Shown here piece after piece: positions 1 to 6,752 of a DNA stretch of 19,879 nt. This stretch comes from DATGQT01 sp033720695 (GTDB lineage: Bacteria > Bacteroidota > Rhodothermia > Rhodothermales > Rubricoccaceae), in the NCBI GenBank assembly GCA_033720695.1, contig JAWWCA010000042.1:1-19879 (forward strand), written 5' to 3'. How positions within the stretch are numbered: the stretch's first letter is position 1; each line of letters opens with the position of its first letter. The position numbers and the translations under genes are program-made. Under the pieces are notes generated by a model. It had not been told where the DNA came from. It ran no database searches and saw nothing but the letters and a program-made list of their open reading frames with translations.

Positions 1-2
1 CG

Positions 3-764
3 CCGGAGGAGGACCGGACGATCTACCGGGATGGGGCCCCACTCTCGGGCACGAAGCGCTTCCGGTACACCCTCGCCCCCCGCGGCGGGGGCCGCTACGA
101 GATCCCTCCGCTTCGGTGGAGCTTCTTCGATCCGGAGGCCGGGGCATACCGCACCTTGGAGGCCGGCCCGTTCACCGTCGAGGCGACCGGACCGGCACCG
201 GAGCAGGCGCTCGGGCAGAGGGAGGCGGACGCGTCGGCGCCCCTCGGGCTGATCGAGGTGACCGGGTGGCGCCCCGCGGCGGAGCCCGCCACCGTTCCCG
301 CCTGGGCCCTCGGCGTCGCCTTCGGCGTCCCGCTCCTCGCCCTCCTCGCCCTCCTCGCCCTCCGTTGCCGGGCCGACCGCCGGGCCGATCACTCGCCCGA
401 GGCGCTCGCCCGCAGGGCGCATCCCCAGGCAGCTCGGCGGCTGCGTGCGGCCCGCGCCGCCGACCCCGGGCCGCCGTTCTACGCCGCCGTCGAACAGGCC
501 ATCCGGGGCTTCCTCACCGAGCGGCTCGGCGTCCCTGCCCACGGCCTCGCCCGGCCGGCCCTCCGCGCGGCCCTCGCAGACGCGGGCGTGGCCGAGCCCG
601 TGCAGGATGCGGTCGTCGTGTTCCTGGCGCGCTGCGAGCACGCCCAGTTCGCCCCCGGGGCGGCGGACGTCGATCGCGACGCGTTCGCCGACGAAGCCGC
701 CCGTCTCCTCGCCACCCTCGATGATGCGACGTCGGTGTCCCCGACCGCGTCGGCCCTCCGCTAG
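3..764 (+). CDS. batD: BatD-family protein, C-terminal part (cut by window edge)
   Basis: This is the C-terminal 253 residues of a BatD-like protein; the reading frame is already open at the window edge, so the N-terminus lies upstream. BatD proteins are membrane-anchored periplasmic proteins of the Bacteroides aerotolerance (BatA-E) operon; their biochemical role is not settled. Residues 18-50 show the typical end of the BatD beta-domain: an FRYTLAPRGGG stretch, then YEIPPL and FFDPEAG. A hydrophobic membrane segment follows at about residues 100-121 (bases 300-365), with Arg just after it. The remaining ~130 residues are a helical cytoplasmic tail (EQAIRGFLTERLG). The TAG stop is followed after three bases by the GTG of the next gene, in the same frame, so the two are surely co-transcribed. 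Family assignment rests on the motifs and on the BatE-like neighbour. Confidence 0.8.
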   Translation, partial: PEEDRTIYRDGAPLSGTKRFRYTLAPRGGGRYEIPPLRWSFFDPEAGAYRTLEAGPFTVEATGPAPEQALGQREADASAPLGLIEVTGWRPAAEPATVPAWALGVAFGVPLLALLALLALRCRADRRADHSPEALARRAHPQAARRLRAARAADPGPPFYAAVEQAIRGFLTERLGVPAHGLARPALRAALADAGVAEPVQDAVVVFLARCEHAQFAPGAADVDRDAFADEAARLLATLDDATSVSPTASALR

Positions 765-767
765 ATC

Positions 768-1490
768 GTGCTCCTGCTGGCCCTCCTCGCCCTCCTCCAG
801 AGCGGTCCAGGCGACGCCGCCCGGTCCGAGGCCCAGCGGCTCGCCGCGCTCGGCCAGCGCCTGTACGAGGCCGGGGACGCCGCTGGCGCGGCGGCGGCCT
901 TCGACGCCGCTGCTGCGACAGGGTGGACCGCGGGGGCCCTGGAGTACAACTGGGGCACCGCCTGCCTTGCTGCCGGGGACCTCGGCTGCGCCGTGCTCCA
1001 CCTGCGCCGCGCGGAGCGCCTGATGCCCGGCCACGCGGCCGTCGCTCACAACCTCCGCGTGGCCCGCGCGCGAGTGGGTGCAGAAGCGCCCCCCCGCGCT
1101 CGTCCCCTCCTCCGTGCCGTTCAGCAGGGCCCGGGCATGAGCCCCCTCCTCGCCCTCGGACTCGCCCTCTACCTCGCGGTCCTTGGCTTGGCGGGGTACC
1201 GGCTCTGGACGCGGCGCTCGACTCCCTGGCTGCGGCGGACGCTCGTGGTGCTCGTCCCCGTCACCGCGGGCGTCCTCGGCCTCGCAGCGTGGGGGTGGGT
1301 GGAGGCCCGAGCGCCCGAAGCCGTCGTCGTGGCGCCCGCGGCGCTGCACGGCCGTCCCGCGGGCGCCGCCGGGCGCGGGCTCCCGGCGGGCATCGTCGTC
1401 CGCCTGGACCAGCGCCGCGGCGACTGGGTGGAGGTCCGCCTGGGCGGCGAGCGCGGTTGGGTCCCTGCCCGTGCGGTCGAGGAGATCTGA
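768..1490 (+). CDS. batE: BatE-like TPR and SH3-domain membrane protein
   Basis: This 240-residue protein has the BatE layout and sits directly after batD, as BatE usually does. A hydrophobic N-terminus (about residues 1-12) looks like a signal sequence. A helical TPR-like region covers about residues 25-100 (ALEYNWGTACLAAGDLGCAV resembles one repeat). Two membrane segments lie at about 125-146 and 156-177. A C-terminal bacterial SH3-like domain fills about 184-240, ending in WVEVRLGGERGWVPARAV. The start is the GTG at 768, the first possible start after the batD stop in the same frame; no ribosome binding site is visible. Such proteins are thought to act at the inner membrane with BatA-D, possibly in a periplasmic assembly or stress function (inferred from the family). 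The SH3 domain may bind the cell wall or a peptide ligand; this cannot be decided here. Confidence 0.75.
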   Translation: MLLLALLALLQSGPGDAARSEAQRLAALGQRLYEAGDAAGAAAAFDAAAATGWTAGALEYNWGTACLAAGDLGCAVLHLRRAERLMPGHAAVAHNLRVARARVGAEAPPRARPLLRAVQQGPGMSPLLALGLALYLAVLGLAGYRLWTRRSTPWLRRTLVVLVPVTAGVLGLAAWGWVEARAPEAVVVAPAALHGRPAGAAGRGLPAGIVVRLDQRRGDWVEVRLGGERGWVPARAVEEI

Positions 1491-1556
1491 CCGCTGTCAT
1501 CGTCCCGCGGGCTGGGCGCGGCCCCCTTTCGCCTCGCCCGGCGTCCCGGCCGGCCG

Positions 1557-1564
1557 TACCTTCG
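1557..1564 (+). promoter_or_regulatory. Candidate -7 box for tdk (possible leaderless start)
   Basis: The octamer TACCTTCG matches the Bacteroidota -7 consensus TAnnTTTG at all but one position. It ends only four bases before the tdk ATG, so transcription from it would begin at or next to the start codon. No TTG is found at the -33 distance (the nearest T-run, at 1527-1529, is too far), so this is a half-supported call. Confidence 0.35.
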
Positions 1565-1568
1565 CGTC

Positions 1569-2210
1569 ATGGAGCCCCATGTGTACACGCGCGACGCGGC
1601 CGGCTGGATCGAGGTCATCTGCGGCAGCATGTTCTCGGGCAAGACCGAGGAGCTGATCCGCCGCCTCCGCCGCGCCCGGATCGCACGGCAGCGCGTCGAA
1701 ATCTTCAAGCCCGCCCTCGACGTGCGCTACGGCACTGACGCCGTCGTCAGCCACGACGAGACGGCGATCCCGTCGCAGGTGGTCCACGCCCCCGAGCAGA
1801 TCCTCCTCCTCGCCGCCGACGCCGACGTGGTGGGGGTGGACGAGGCGCAGTTCTTTGGGGAGAGCCTCGTCGACGTGTGCCAGCGGCTCGCCCGGGACGG
1901 CAAGCGCGTGGTCGTCGCGGGGCTGGACCAGGACTACCTCGGAGAGCCCTTCGAGCCGGTGCCGCAGCTGATGGCCGTGGCCGAGCACGTCACCAAGCTC
2001 CACGCCATCTGCGTCGTGTGCGGCGCCCCCGCCAACCACTCCCAGCGGATCGTGGCGGGCGGGAACCGCGTCCTCGTCGGAGAGAAAGAGGCCTACGAGC
2101 CGCGCTGCCGGCGTCACTTCGACCCGTCGGGGGCGCCTCCCCCCGAGGCCCCCGCCCAGGACACGCGCGCGCCCCGACCCACCGACCGTCCGGCGCCCGT
2201 CGAGGACTAG
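1569..2210 (+). CDS. tdk: Thymidine kinase (type II, TK1-like)
   Basis: Thymidine kinase phosphorylates thymidine to dTMP with ATP in the pyrimidine salvage pathway in the cytoplasm. The 213-residue protein has a P-loop GSMFSGKT at residues 19-26. It also has DEAQFF at 91-96, whose Glu92 is the expected catalytic base, and AGLDQDYLGEPF at 117-128. The zinc site is complete: CVVC (Cys148, Cys151) and CRRH (Cys180, His183). The lasso-loop region before Tyr176 is also present. A proline/alanine-rich tail of about 28 residues (186-213) extends past the usual end of the enzyme and is probably disordered. The ATG at 1569 starts ten residues before the conserved core; no Shine-Dalgarno sequence precedes it. 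The J-domain gene begins 21 bases downstream, so the two are likely co-transcribed. Confidence 0.95.
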   Translation: MEPHVYTRDAAGWIEVICGSMFSGKTEELIRRLRRARIARQRVEIFKPALDVRYGTDAVVSHDETAIPSQVVHAPEQILLLAADADVVGVDEAQFFGESLVDVCQRLARDGKRVVVAGLDQDYLGEPFEPVPQLMAVAEHVTKLHAICVVCGAPANHSQRIVAGGNRVLVGEKEAYEPRCRRHFDPSGAPPPEAPAQDTRAPRPTDRPAPVED

Positions 2211-2214
2211 CCGC

Positions 2215-2229
2215 CGGGCGCTCCGCCCG
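2215..2229 (+). terminator. Small GC hairpin after tdk
   Basis: CGGGCG and CGCCCG form a perfect 6-bp stem around a CTC loop, four bases after the tdk stop. There is no T-tract, and the next gene's GTG follows only two bases later. It may be a weak attenuator or a translation-coupling element rather than a full terminator. The surrounding 18-mer recurs after the next gene. Confidence 0.3.
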
Positions 2230-2231
2230 CC

Positions 2232-2759
2232 GTGCCCCCCTTTCCCGACCTCCTGACCCTGTTCTTCCTCCTGCTCGCGGTGGCGATCGTCGCCGGCATG
2301 GGGCTGAGCCTGCTCACGCTGGCCCTCCGTGGGCGCCGCCGGGGACAGGACGGGGCCGCCCCGACCGGACCCCGCCACTGGAGCGGCGACGAGTACGCCG
2401 ACCGCCTGCAACGGATCTACTTCCAGAAGGAGCGCCGGGCGCGCGCGATCCGGGAGCAGAAGCGCCGCACGCGCGAGGCCGAGCGGCGGCGGCTCGAAGC
2501 CGAGCGGCCCTCGGCTGCGGGCAACGGGCAGGCGGTGCCGCCGCCTCAGGAGCCGTCCGAACGACGCTACCGCGCCGTGCTCGAACTGGAGGGCGAACTC
2601 ACGCCCGACCAGATCCGCCTCGCCTACAAGCGCCAGATCTCAGCGTACCACCCCGACAAGGTAGCCGGCCTCGGCCTGAAGCTGCAGCAGCTGGCTGAGG
2701 AGGAGACCAAGACGATCAACGAGGCCTACGCGTTCTTCCGCGACCGCTACCGGTTCTGA
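2232..2759 (+). CDS. Membrane-anchored J-domain protein
   Basis: This 175-residue protein is a predicted DnaJ-type co-chaperone held at the inner membrane. One N-terminal hydrophobic helix (about residues 6-33) is followed by RGRRRG, which suggests the rest is cytoplasmic. Residues 52-92 are highly charged (KERRARAIREQKRR), probably one long helix or coiled coil. A proline-rich spacer (about 93-108) leads to a C-terminal J domain at about 109-175 with the HPD triad at 140-142 (SAYHPDKV) and the closing INEAYAFFRDRY helix. The J domain would stimulate the ATPase of a DnaK-type Hsp70; the client is unknown. There is no Gly/Phe region or zinc finger, so it is a class C J-protein. The GTG at 2232 is the first start codon after the in-frame tdk stop and is needed to include the membrane helix. 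It is not orthologous in layout to DjlA, which has a TerB domain. Confidence 0.85.
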   Translation: MPPFPDLLTLFFLLLAVAIVAGMGLSLLTLALRGRRRGQDGAAPTGPRHWSGDEYADRLQRIYFQKERRARAIREQKRRTREAERRRLEAERPSAAGNGQAVPPPQEPSERRYRAVLELEGELTPDQIRLAYKRQISAYHPDKVAGLGLKLQQLAEEETKTINEAYAFFRDRYRF

Positions 2760-2762
2760 GGC

Positions 2763-2779
2763 CCGGGGGCTCCGCCCGG
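2763..2779 (+). terminator. Small GC hairpin after the J-domain gene
   Basis: CCGGG and CCCGG form a 5-bp stem with a seven-base loop, three bases after the stop codon. The 18 bases from 2763 match the 18 bases from 2214, after tdk, at 16 positions. No T-tract follows. It is a possible factor-dependent terminator or RNA-protecting hairpin. Confidence 0.3.
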
Positions 2780-2808
2780 CAGAGCGCGCCGCGGGAGGGC
2801 GCTATCGC

Positions 2809-2841
2809 TTGCGTGGCATTGGGTTTAGGCCCTATCGTTTC
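2809..2841 (+). promoter_or_regulatory. Candidate promoter of the RDD gene
   Basis: TTG at 2809-2811 is followed after 21 bases by TATCGTTTC (2833-2841), a looser version of the Bacteroidota -7 box (TA-n3-TTT). The stretch is clearly more A/T-rich than its surroundings. The leader to the ATG at 2892 would be about 45 bases. Confidence 0.35.
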
Positions 2842-2891
2842 CGACGGTGGGCGCCTCGCCTGCCGTGTCCCTCCACCTTGCCCTCCCACCT

Positions 2892-3458
2892 ATGGAAACC
2901 CGCGACCCAGCCCCCACCCCCCCGCCGTCGCCGTCGCCGTTCGACCCCAGCGCCGTCCCGGGCGCCGCGGTTGGAACCACCGGCTACGCCAAAGCCGACC
3001 TCGTCAAGCGCTTCCTTGCCATGCTGATCGACGCGGTAATCGCCTGGGTGATTGCCCTGATCCTCGGCATCGGCGGCACCACGCTCTACGGCGTCGGGCT
3101 GCTGATCGGCGCGGGCTACATCCTGGCCCGGGACGGGCTCTCGCTCGACTTTGCCGACCTGCGGTCGGTCGGGAAGAAGTTCATCAAGCTGCGCCCCGTG
3201 CGCCTCGACGGCGGGGCGATGGACCTCAACGCGTCGATCCGGCGGAACTGGCCACTCGCGCTCGGCTCGGTCCTGTGGGGGATCGCGTCGATGGCCGGGG
3301 GGGCCTACATGTTCTTCCTCGCTGGCCTCTTCGGCATCCTGGCGTGGCTGGGCTCGCTCCTGGGCCTCGTCGAAGGCATCCTCGTCATCGTGGATCAGGA
3401 CGGCCGTCGCATCGGAGACAAGGTGGCCAACACCCAGGTGATCGAGACGGCGGAGTAG
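2892..3458 (+). CDS. RDD-family membrane protein
   Basis: This 188-residue protein belongs to the RDD family of small membrane proteins, named for conserved Arg and Asp residues; some members are linked to cation or proton exchange, but most have no known function. A proline-rich, probably cytoplasmic N-terminus (about 1-30) precedes RFLAMLIDAVIAWVIALI (40-57), which holds the family Arg40 and Asp47. Further hydrophobic segments lie at about 62-78 and 121-166. The closing IVDQDGRRIGDKVANTQV stretch (166-183) is the typical RDD ending. The region at about 80-118, rich in Lys/Arg, replaces the usual hydrophilic loop. The ATG at 2892 was preferred over an in-frame GTG at 2847: the extra 15 residues show no family feature, and the candidate promoter ends at 2841, too close to 2847. 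It stands alone between tdk/J-domain and dnaX. Confidence 0.8.
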   Translation: METRDPAPTPPPSPSPFDPSAVPGAAVGTTGYAKADLVKRFLAMLIDAVIAWVIALILGIGGTTLYGVGLLIGAGYILARDGLSLDFADLRSVGKKFIKLRPVRLDGGAMDLNASIRRNWPLALGSVLWGIASMAGGAYMFFLAGLFGILAWLGSLLGLVEGILVIVDQDGRRIGDKVANTQVIETAE

Positions 3459-3481
3459 CCCCGACGGCCCCGACGGACGCC

Positions 3482-3511
3482 TTGCGAGCGGAGGGCCCGG
3501 GCGCTACTTTG
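3482..3511 (+). promoter_or_regulatory. Candidate promoter of dnaX-ybaB
   Basis: TTG at 3482-3484 and TACTTTG at 3505-3511 are separated by exactly 20 bases, the spacing expected between the Bacteroidota -33 (TTTG) and -7 (TAnnTTTG) elements. The -7 box is one T short of consensus. The leader to the dnaX ATG would be about 35 bases. An odd palindrome, CGGGGTCCCCG (3513-3523), sits at the predicted transcription start. Two tandem copies of CCCCGACGG (3459-3476) lie just upstream. Confidence 0.5.
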
Positions 3512-3551
3512 CCGGGGTCCCCGCCCGTGGTTTTCTGTCGCCCCCCGCCTG

Positions 3552-5582
3552 ATGGCCGACGCCCCACCTGAACAGGGCTCGGGTCGCCCCACCCCCGAGG
3601 GAGGCCCCCCTGCCCCCTACTTCGTCACCGCGCGGAAGTACCGTCCCCAGACGTTCTCCGACATGGTGGGGCAGGAGCACGTCGCGCGGACGCTCCAGAA
3701 CGCGATCCGCCTCGGCCGCCTCGCCCACGCCTACCTCTTCAGCGGCCCCCGGGGCGTGGGCAAGACCACGGCCGCGCGCATCCTCGCGAAGGCGGTCAAC
3801 TGCGAGACCCCGCTGAAGGAGCGCGAGGGCGCCGAGCCCTGCCGGGCGTGCGACTCCTGCCGCGCCTTCGAGGGGGGCCGCGCGCTCAACGTCATCGAGG
3901 TCGACGCCGCGAGCAACCGCCGGATCGACGACATCCGAGAGCTCCGCGAGACCGTCCGGATCCCCCCGCAGGGGGCGAAGAAGAAGGTCTACATCCTCGA
4001 CGAGGTCCACATGCTGACCACGGAGGCGTGGAACGCCCTCCTCAAGACGCTCGAGGAGCCCCCGCCCCACGTCCTCTTCGTCTTCGCCACGACGGAGCCC
4101 CACAAGGTGCTCCCGACCATCCTCTCACGGACGCAGCGGTTCGACTTCCGGCGGATCGCCGTCCCCGAGATCGTCGGGCGCCTCCGGACGATCTGCACCT
4201 CGGAGGGGGTCGGGGCCGACGACGAGGCCCTGCTCCTCCTCGCTCGCAAGGGCGACGGCGCCCTCCGCGACGCGCTCTCCCTCTTCGACCAGGCCGTCGC
4301 CCTCTGCGGCACGCCGCTCGACGGCGCCGCCCTCCGCGAGGCCCTCGGCGTCGTCGAGACCGACCTGTTCTTCGAGGCCACCGACCTCGTGGCCGCGCAC
4401 GACCGCGCCGGCGTCCTCGGCCTTGTGGACCGGCTCGTCGGACGGGGCTACGACCTCGCCGAGTTCCTCGGCGGCCTCGCCGAGCACCTCCGCGCCCTCC
4501 TCGTCGCCGCGGCGACGGGCCAGGCCGACCTCATCGAGGCCACCGACGCCGTGCGCCAGCGCTACCTCGAGGCCGCCCGCGGCTGGTCCGAGCCCGACCT
4601 GCTCCACCACCTCATGCTCGTGGATGAGGCCGAGCGCCACTTCAAGGCCAGCCGCGAGCCCCGCCTCACGACGGAGCTGGCCCTCCTCAAGATGGCCAGC
4701 CTCACCCCCGCTGCCGACCTGGAGCGCCTGCTCGACCGCCTCGGCGACCTCGGAGCCCTCCCTCAGACGGCGCCTGCCGCCCCCTCGGATCAGACCGACA
4801 CGGGCCCCGAAGCGCCCCCTTCCAGCCCGCCGACCGGTTCTTCGGAGAACGCGACGCAGCCCTCGCCCACGGTTTCCGAGCCCCGCCTGCCGGCCCCCCA
4901 AGCACCGGACGCGTCGCCTCCTCCCCCCCGGCCTCCAGAGGCCCCGGCCCCATCGGCGGAGGACCCCGCTGAAGAGCCCCGGCCGAAGCCCGACGGCGAG
5001 GGCGGGGAGCCGTCGTTCTCGCCGCGCCCCCGGCGCCCGCCTGAGGACCCGGCCCCTGCGGCCTCGCCGCCCGCCGAGCCCGCCGTGTCCGACCTCTTCC
5101 CCACGCCCGCCCTCCGCACCCGCCCGCCGCGTCCGGCCGAGGGCGACGGGGCCGACCCCGCGGCCACGCTCACCGTCGCCTCCCCCCCTTCGTCTGCCTC
5201 CGACGAGTTCGGCATCTCGCTGGGCCGGATCCGCGAGGTCTGGCCGCAGCTCGTCGAGCACGTCAAGGCCGAGCGGGTCCACGTCGGCACGCTGCTCCAA
5301 CTCGCCGAGCCGCACCAGGTCGCCCGGGGCGCCGTCGAGGTGGCCGTCCCCGACGAGTTCGGCCGGGGCCTCCTCGCGAGCGAGGCCGAGACCTTCCGGA
5401 AGGCGCTCGGCGCGCTCTTGGACGATCCGGCGCCCGCCCTCCGGTTCGTCTTGCGCGCCCGTGAGGCCGTGGAAACCGCCGCCGAGGCCGACCCGTTCGA
5501 GCGGCTCAAGCGGCTCCGCCAGGAGCACCCCGTCTTCCGCGCACTCTTCGAGCGCTTCGGAGCGGAGATCGTCTGGACCTGA
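3552..5582 (+). CDS. dnaX: DNA polymerase III subunit gamma/tau
   Basis: DnaX is the ATPase of the clamp loader that opens the sliding clamp and tethers polymerase cores. The 676-residue protein begins with a proline-rich tail, then the AAA+ module. This has RKYRPQTFSDMVGQEHV (28-44), Walker A GPRGVGKT (65-72), and a zinc module with Cys84, Cys97, Cys100 and Cys103. It continues with Walker B ILDEVHML (148-155), sensor-1 FATTEPHKV (178-186) and SRTQRF (192-197). The last carries the arginine finger, with Thr where many relatives have Cys. Helical domains run to about residue 410. A linker of about 135 residues (415-550) is rich in Pro, Ala, Glu and Ser. A C-terminal tau-like domain (about 552-676) ends HPVFRALFERFGAEIVW. 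I see no A- or T-rich slippery heptamer that would make a short gamma form. ybaB follows after 35 bases. Confidence 0.97.
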   Translation: MADAPPEQGSGRPTPEGGPPAPYFVTARKYRPQTFSDMVGQEHVARTLQNAIRLGRLAHAYLFSGPRGVGKTTAARILAKAVNCETPLKEREGAEPCRACDSCRAFEGGRALNVIEVDAASNRRIDDIRELRETVRIPPQGAKKKVYILDEVHMLTTEAWNALLKTLEEPPPHVLFVFATTEPHKVLPTILSRTQRFDFRRIAVPEIVGRLRTICTSEGVGADDEALLLLARKGDGALRDALSLFDQAVALCGTPLDGAALREALGVVETDLFFEATDLVAAHDRAGVLGLVDRLVGRGYDLAEFLGGLAEHLRALLVAAATGQADLIEATDAVRQRYLEAARGWSEPDLLHHLMLVDEAERHFKASREPRLTTELALLKMASLTPAADLERLLDRLGDLGALPQTAPAAPSDQTDTGPEAPPSSPPTGSSENATQPSPTVSEPRLPAPQAPDASPPPPRPPEAPAPSAEDPAEEPRPKPDGEGGEPSFSPRPRRPPEDPAPAASPPAEPAVSDLFPTPALRTRPPRPAEGDGADPAATLTVASPPSSASDEFGISLGRIREVWPQLVEHVKAERVHVGTLLQLAEPHQVARGAVEVAVPDEFGRGLLASEAETFRKALGALLDDPAPALRFVLRAREAVETAAEADPFERLKRLRQEHPVFRALFERFGAEIVWT

Positions 5583-5617
5583 CGAGCCCGCCGCCCAGAA
5601 CCCGACCCCCGACCCCC

Positions 5618-5956
5618 ATGGACGACACCCCCAACATGGCCGACCTCTTCGGCAAGATGGCCGAGATGCAGCAGCGGATGGCCGACACGCAGGAGGCGCT
5701 CGCCCAGGAGCGCGTCACGGCGGAGGTCGGCGGCGGCATGGTGCGCGTCACGGCCGACGGCAGCGGCCGCGTCGTCGAGGTGAAGCTCGAGCCCGCCGTC
5801 GTCAACCCCGACGAGATGGAGATGCTCGAGGACCTCCTGATTGCCGGCGTCAACAAGGCGCTCGAAGAGGCCGAGGCCGTGAAGACGCGGAAGCTGCAGG
5901 AGGCCGCCTCGACGATGCTCCCTCCCGGTCTGGATCTCGGCGGTCTCGGGCTGTGA
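5618..5956 (+). CDS. ybaB: YbaB/EbfC-family nucleoid-associated protein
   Basis: This 112-residue protein belongs to the YbaB/EbfC family of small dimeric DNA-binding proteins, which coat the nucleoid and are conserved beside dnaX and recR. An N-terminal helix (MADLFGKMAEMQQRMADTQEALAQ, about 7-30) is followed by the central beta sheet with VTADGSGRVVEVKLEP (44-59). The second helix has LLIAGVNKALEEAEAVK (72-88), and the C-terminus is glycine- and leucine-rich. Length is normal for the family. It starts 35 bases after dnaX with no promoter box in the gap, so it is read from the dnaX promoter. The ATG is preceded by a pure C/A/G stretch without a ribosome binding site. The likely role is in recombinational repair or nucleoid organisation alongside RecR; this is known only loosely for the family. 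Confidence 0.92.
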   Translation: MDDTPNMADLFGKMAEMQQRMADTQEALAQERVTAEVGGGMVRVTADGSGRVVEVKLEPAVVNPDEMEMLEDLLIAGVNKALEEAEAVKTRKLQEAASTMLPPGLDLGGLGL

Positions 5957-5958
5957 GC

Positions 5959-5975
5959 CCGACGAGGGACGTCGG
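5959..5975 (+). terminator. Hairpin after ybaB
   Basis: CCGACG and CGTCGG form a perfect 6-bp stem with an AGGGA loop, starting two bases after the ybaB stop. No T-tract follows. It could mark the end of the dnaX-ybaB transcript ahead of the separate recR promoter box. Confidence 0.35.
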
Positions 5976-6000
5976 ACAGGAGGCTGTCACCGGCGGCCCC

Positions 6001-6008
6001 TAGCTTCT
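6001..6008 (+). promoter_or_regulatory. Candidate -7 box upstream of recR
   Basis: TAGCTTCT fits TAnnTT plus two mismatches to the Bacteroidota -7 consensus, 33 bases before the recR ATG. No TTG lies about 20 bases upstream. Support comes mainly from near-identical TAGCTTC boxes before lysDH and sprA. Confidence 0.3.
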
Positions 6009-6041
6009 CCGCTTCCGCCTGCTGCCCACCGCCTTCTCCCG

Positions 6042-6740
6042 ATGCACCTGACCTCCGAGACCGTCGAAGCGCTCGTCGAGCAGTTCTCGAAGCTGCCGAC
6101 GGTGGGGCGCAAGACGGCGCAGCGCCTCGCCGCTTATGTGCTCAAGATGCCCCGCGAGGAGGTCGTCGAGCTGGCCCGCGCGCTCGTCTCGGTGAAGGAC
6201 CGCGTCAAGGCGTGCTCGGTGTGCTTCAACGTCACCGACGAGGACCCCTGCCCCATTTGCCGGTCGGCCAAGCGCGACCGCGCCGTCATCTGCGTGGTCG
6301 AAGAGCCCAACGACGTCCTCGCACTGGAGCGGACGGGGGAGTACCGCGGGCTCTACCATGTCCTCGGCGGCGCCATCTCCCCCCTCGACGGCATCGGCCC
6401 GGACGACCTCCACATCCGCGAGCTCGTGGCCCGCATCGCCCCGCGGAGCACCCCGCCCGCCGAGGACGACGCGGAGGCCGGTGGCGACGGCGTGGCGGAG
6501 GCGGAGCCCGGGTTCGGCGCCCCGGCGGCCCCGGTGCCCGACGAGCCCGTCCGTGAGGTCATCCTGGCCATGAACCCGAACGTCGAGGGCGACACCACGG
6601 CGTACTATGTGGGGCAGCTGCTCACCCCGCTGGGTGTGCAGGTCACGCGCATCGCGCGTGGACTCCCCATCGGGGGCGACCTCGAGTACGCGGACGAAGC
6701 GACCCTCAGCCGGGCGCTCGAAGGGCGCTCCGGGCTGTAA
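6042..6740 (+). CDS. recR: Recombination protein RecR, with an insertion
   Basis: RecR forms a ring clamp that works with RecO (and RecF) to load RecA on gapped DNA. The 232-residue protein has the helix-hairpin-helix region LPTVGRKTAQRLA (18-30) and a zinc module with Cys58, Cys61, Cys70 and Cys73. The Toprim domain begins VICVVEEPND (82-91) and continues LHVLGG-like (YHVLGGAISPLDGIGPDDL, 105-123). It then has EVILAMNPNVEGDTTAYY (172-189) and closes with RIARGLPIGGDLEYAD. Normal RecR is about 200 residues. The surplus is one insertion at about residues 134-168 (bases 6441-6545), rich in Ala, Pro, Glu and Asp. It sits between the LHIRELVARI helix and the EVILAMNPN strand. All catalytic-like and zinc residues are intact, so the protein should be functional. 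LOG follows after 12 bases. Confidence 0.96.
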   Translation: MHLTSETVEALVEQFSKLPTVGRKTAQRLAAYVLKMPREEVVELARALVSVKDRVKACSVCFNVTDEDPCPICRSAKRDRAVICVVEEPNDVLALERTGEYRGLYHVLGGAISPLDGIGPDDLHIRELVARIAPRSTPPAEDDAEAGGDGVAEAEPGFGAPAAPVPDEPVREVILAMNPNVEGDTTAYYVGQLLTPLGVQVTRIARGLPIGGDLEYADEATLSRALEGRSGL

Positions 6741-6752
6741 CGCTTCGTCCCC

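Noticed and set aside
2847..2891. Earlier GTG start for the RDD protein.
   Set aside because: It adds 15 residues without family similarity and would begin almost at the end of the promoter-like box. ATG 2892 is a better start.
3459..3476. Tandem CCCCGACGG x2 after the RDD gene as a possible operator.
   Set aside because: Two copies of a GC-rich 9-mer are weak evidence in such DNA, and no third copy or dyad symmetry supports binding.
4923..5188. Two runs of seven C (4923-4929, 5182-5188) in the dnaX linker as frameshift sites producing a short gamma subunit.
   Set aside because: They are not the known A/T-rich slippery heptamers, no stimulatory element is evident, and the +1 frame stays open to 6003, so a shift would lengthen rather than truncate the product.
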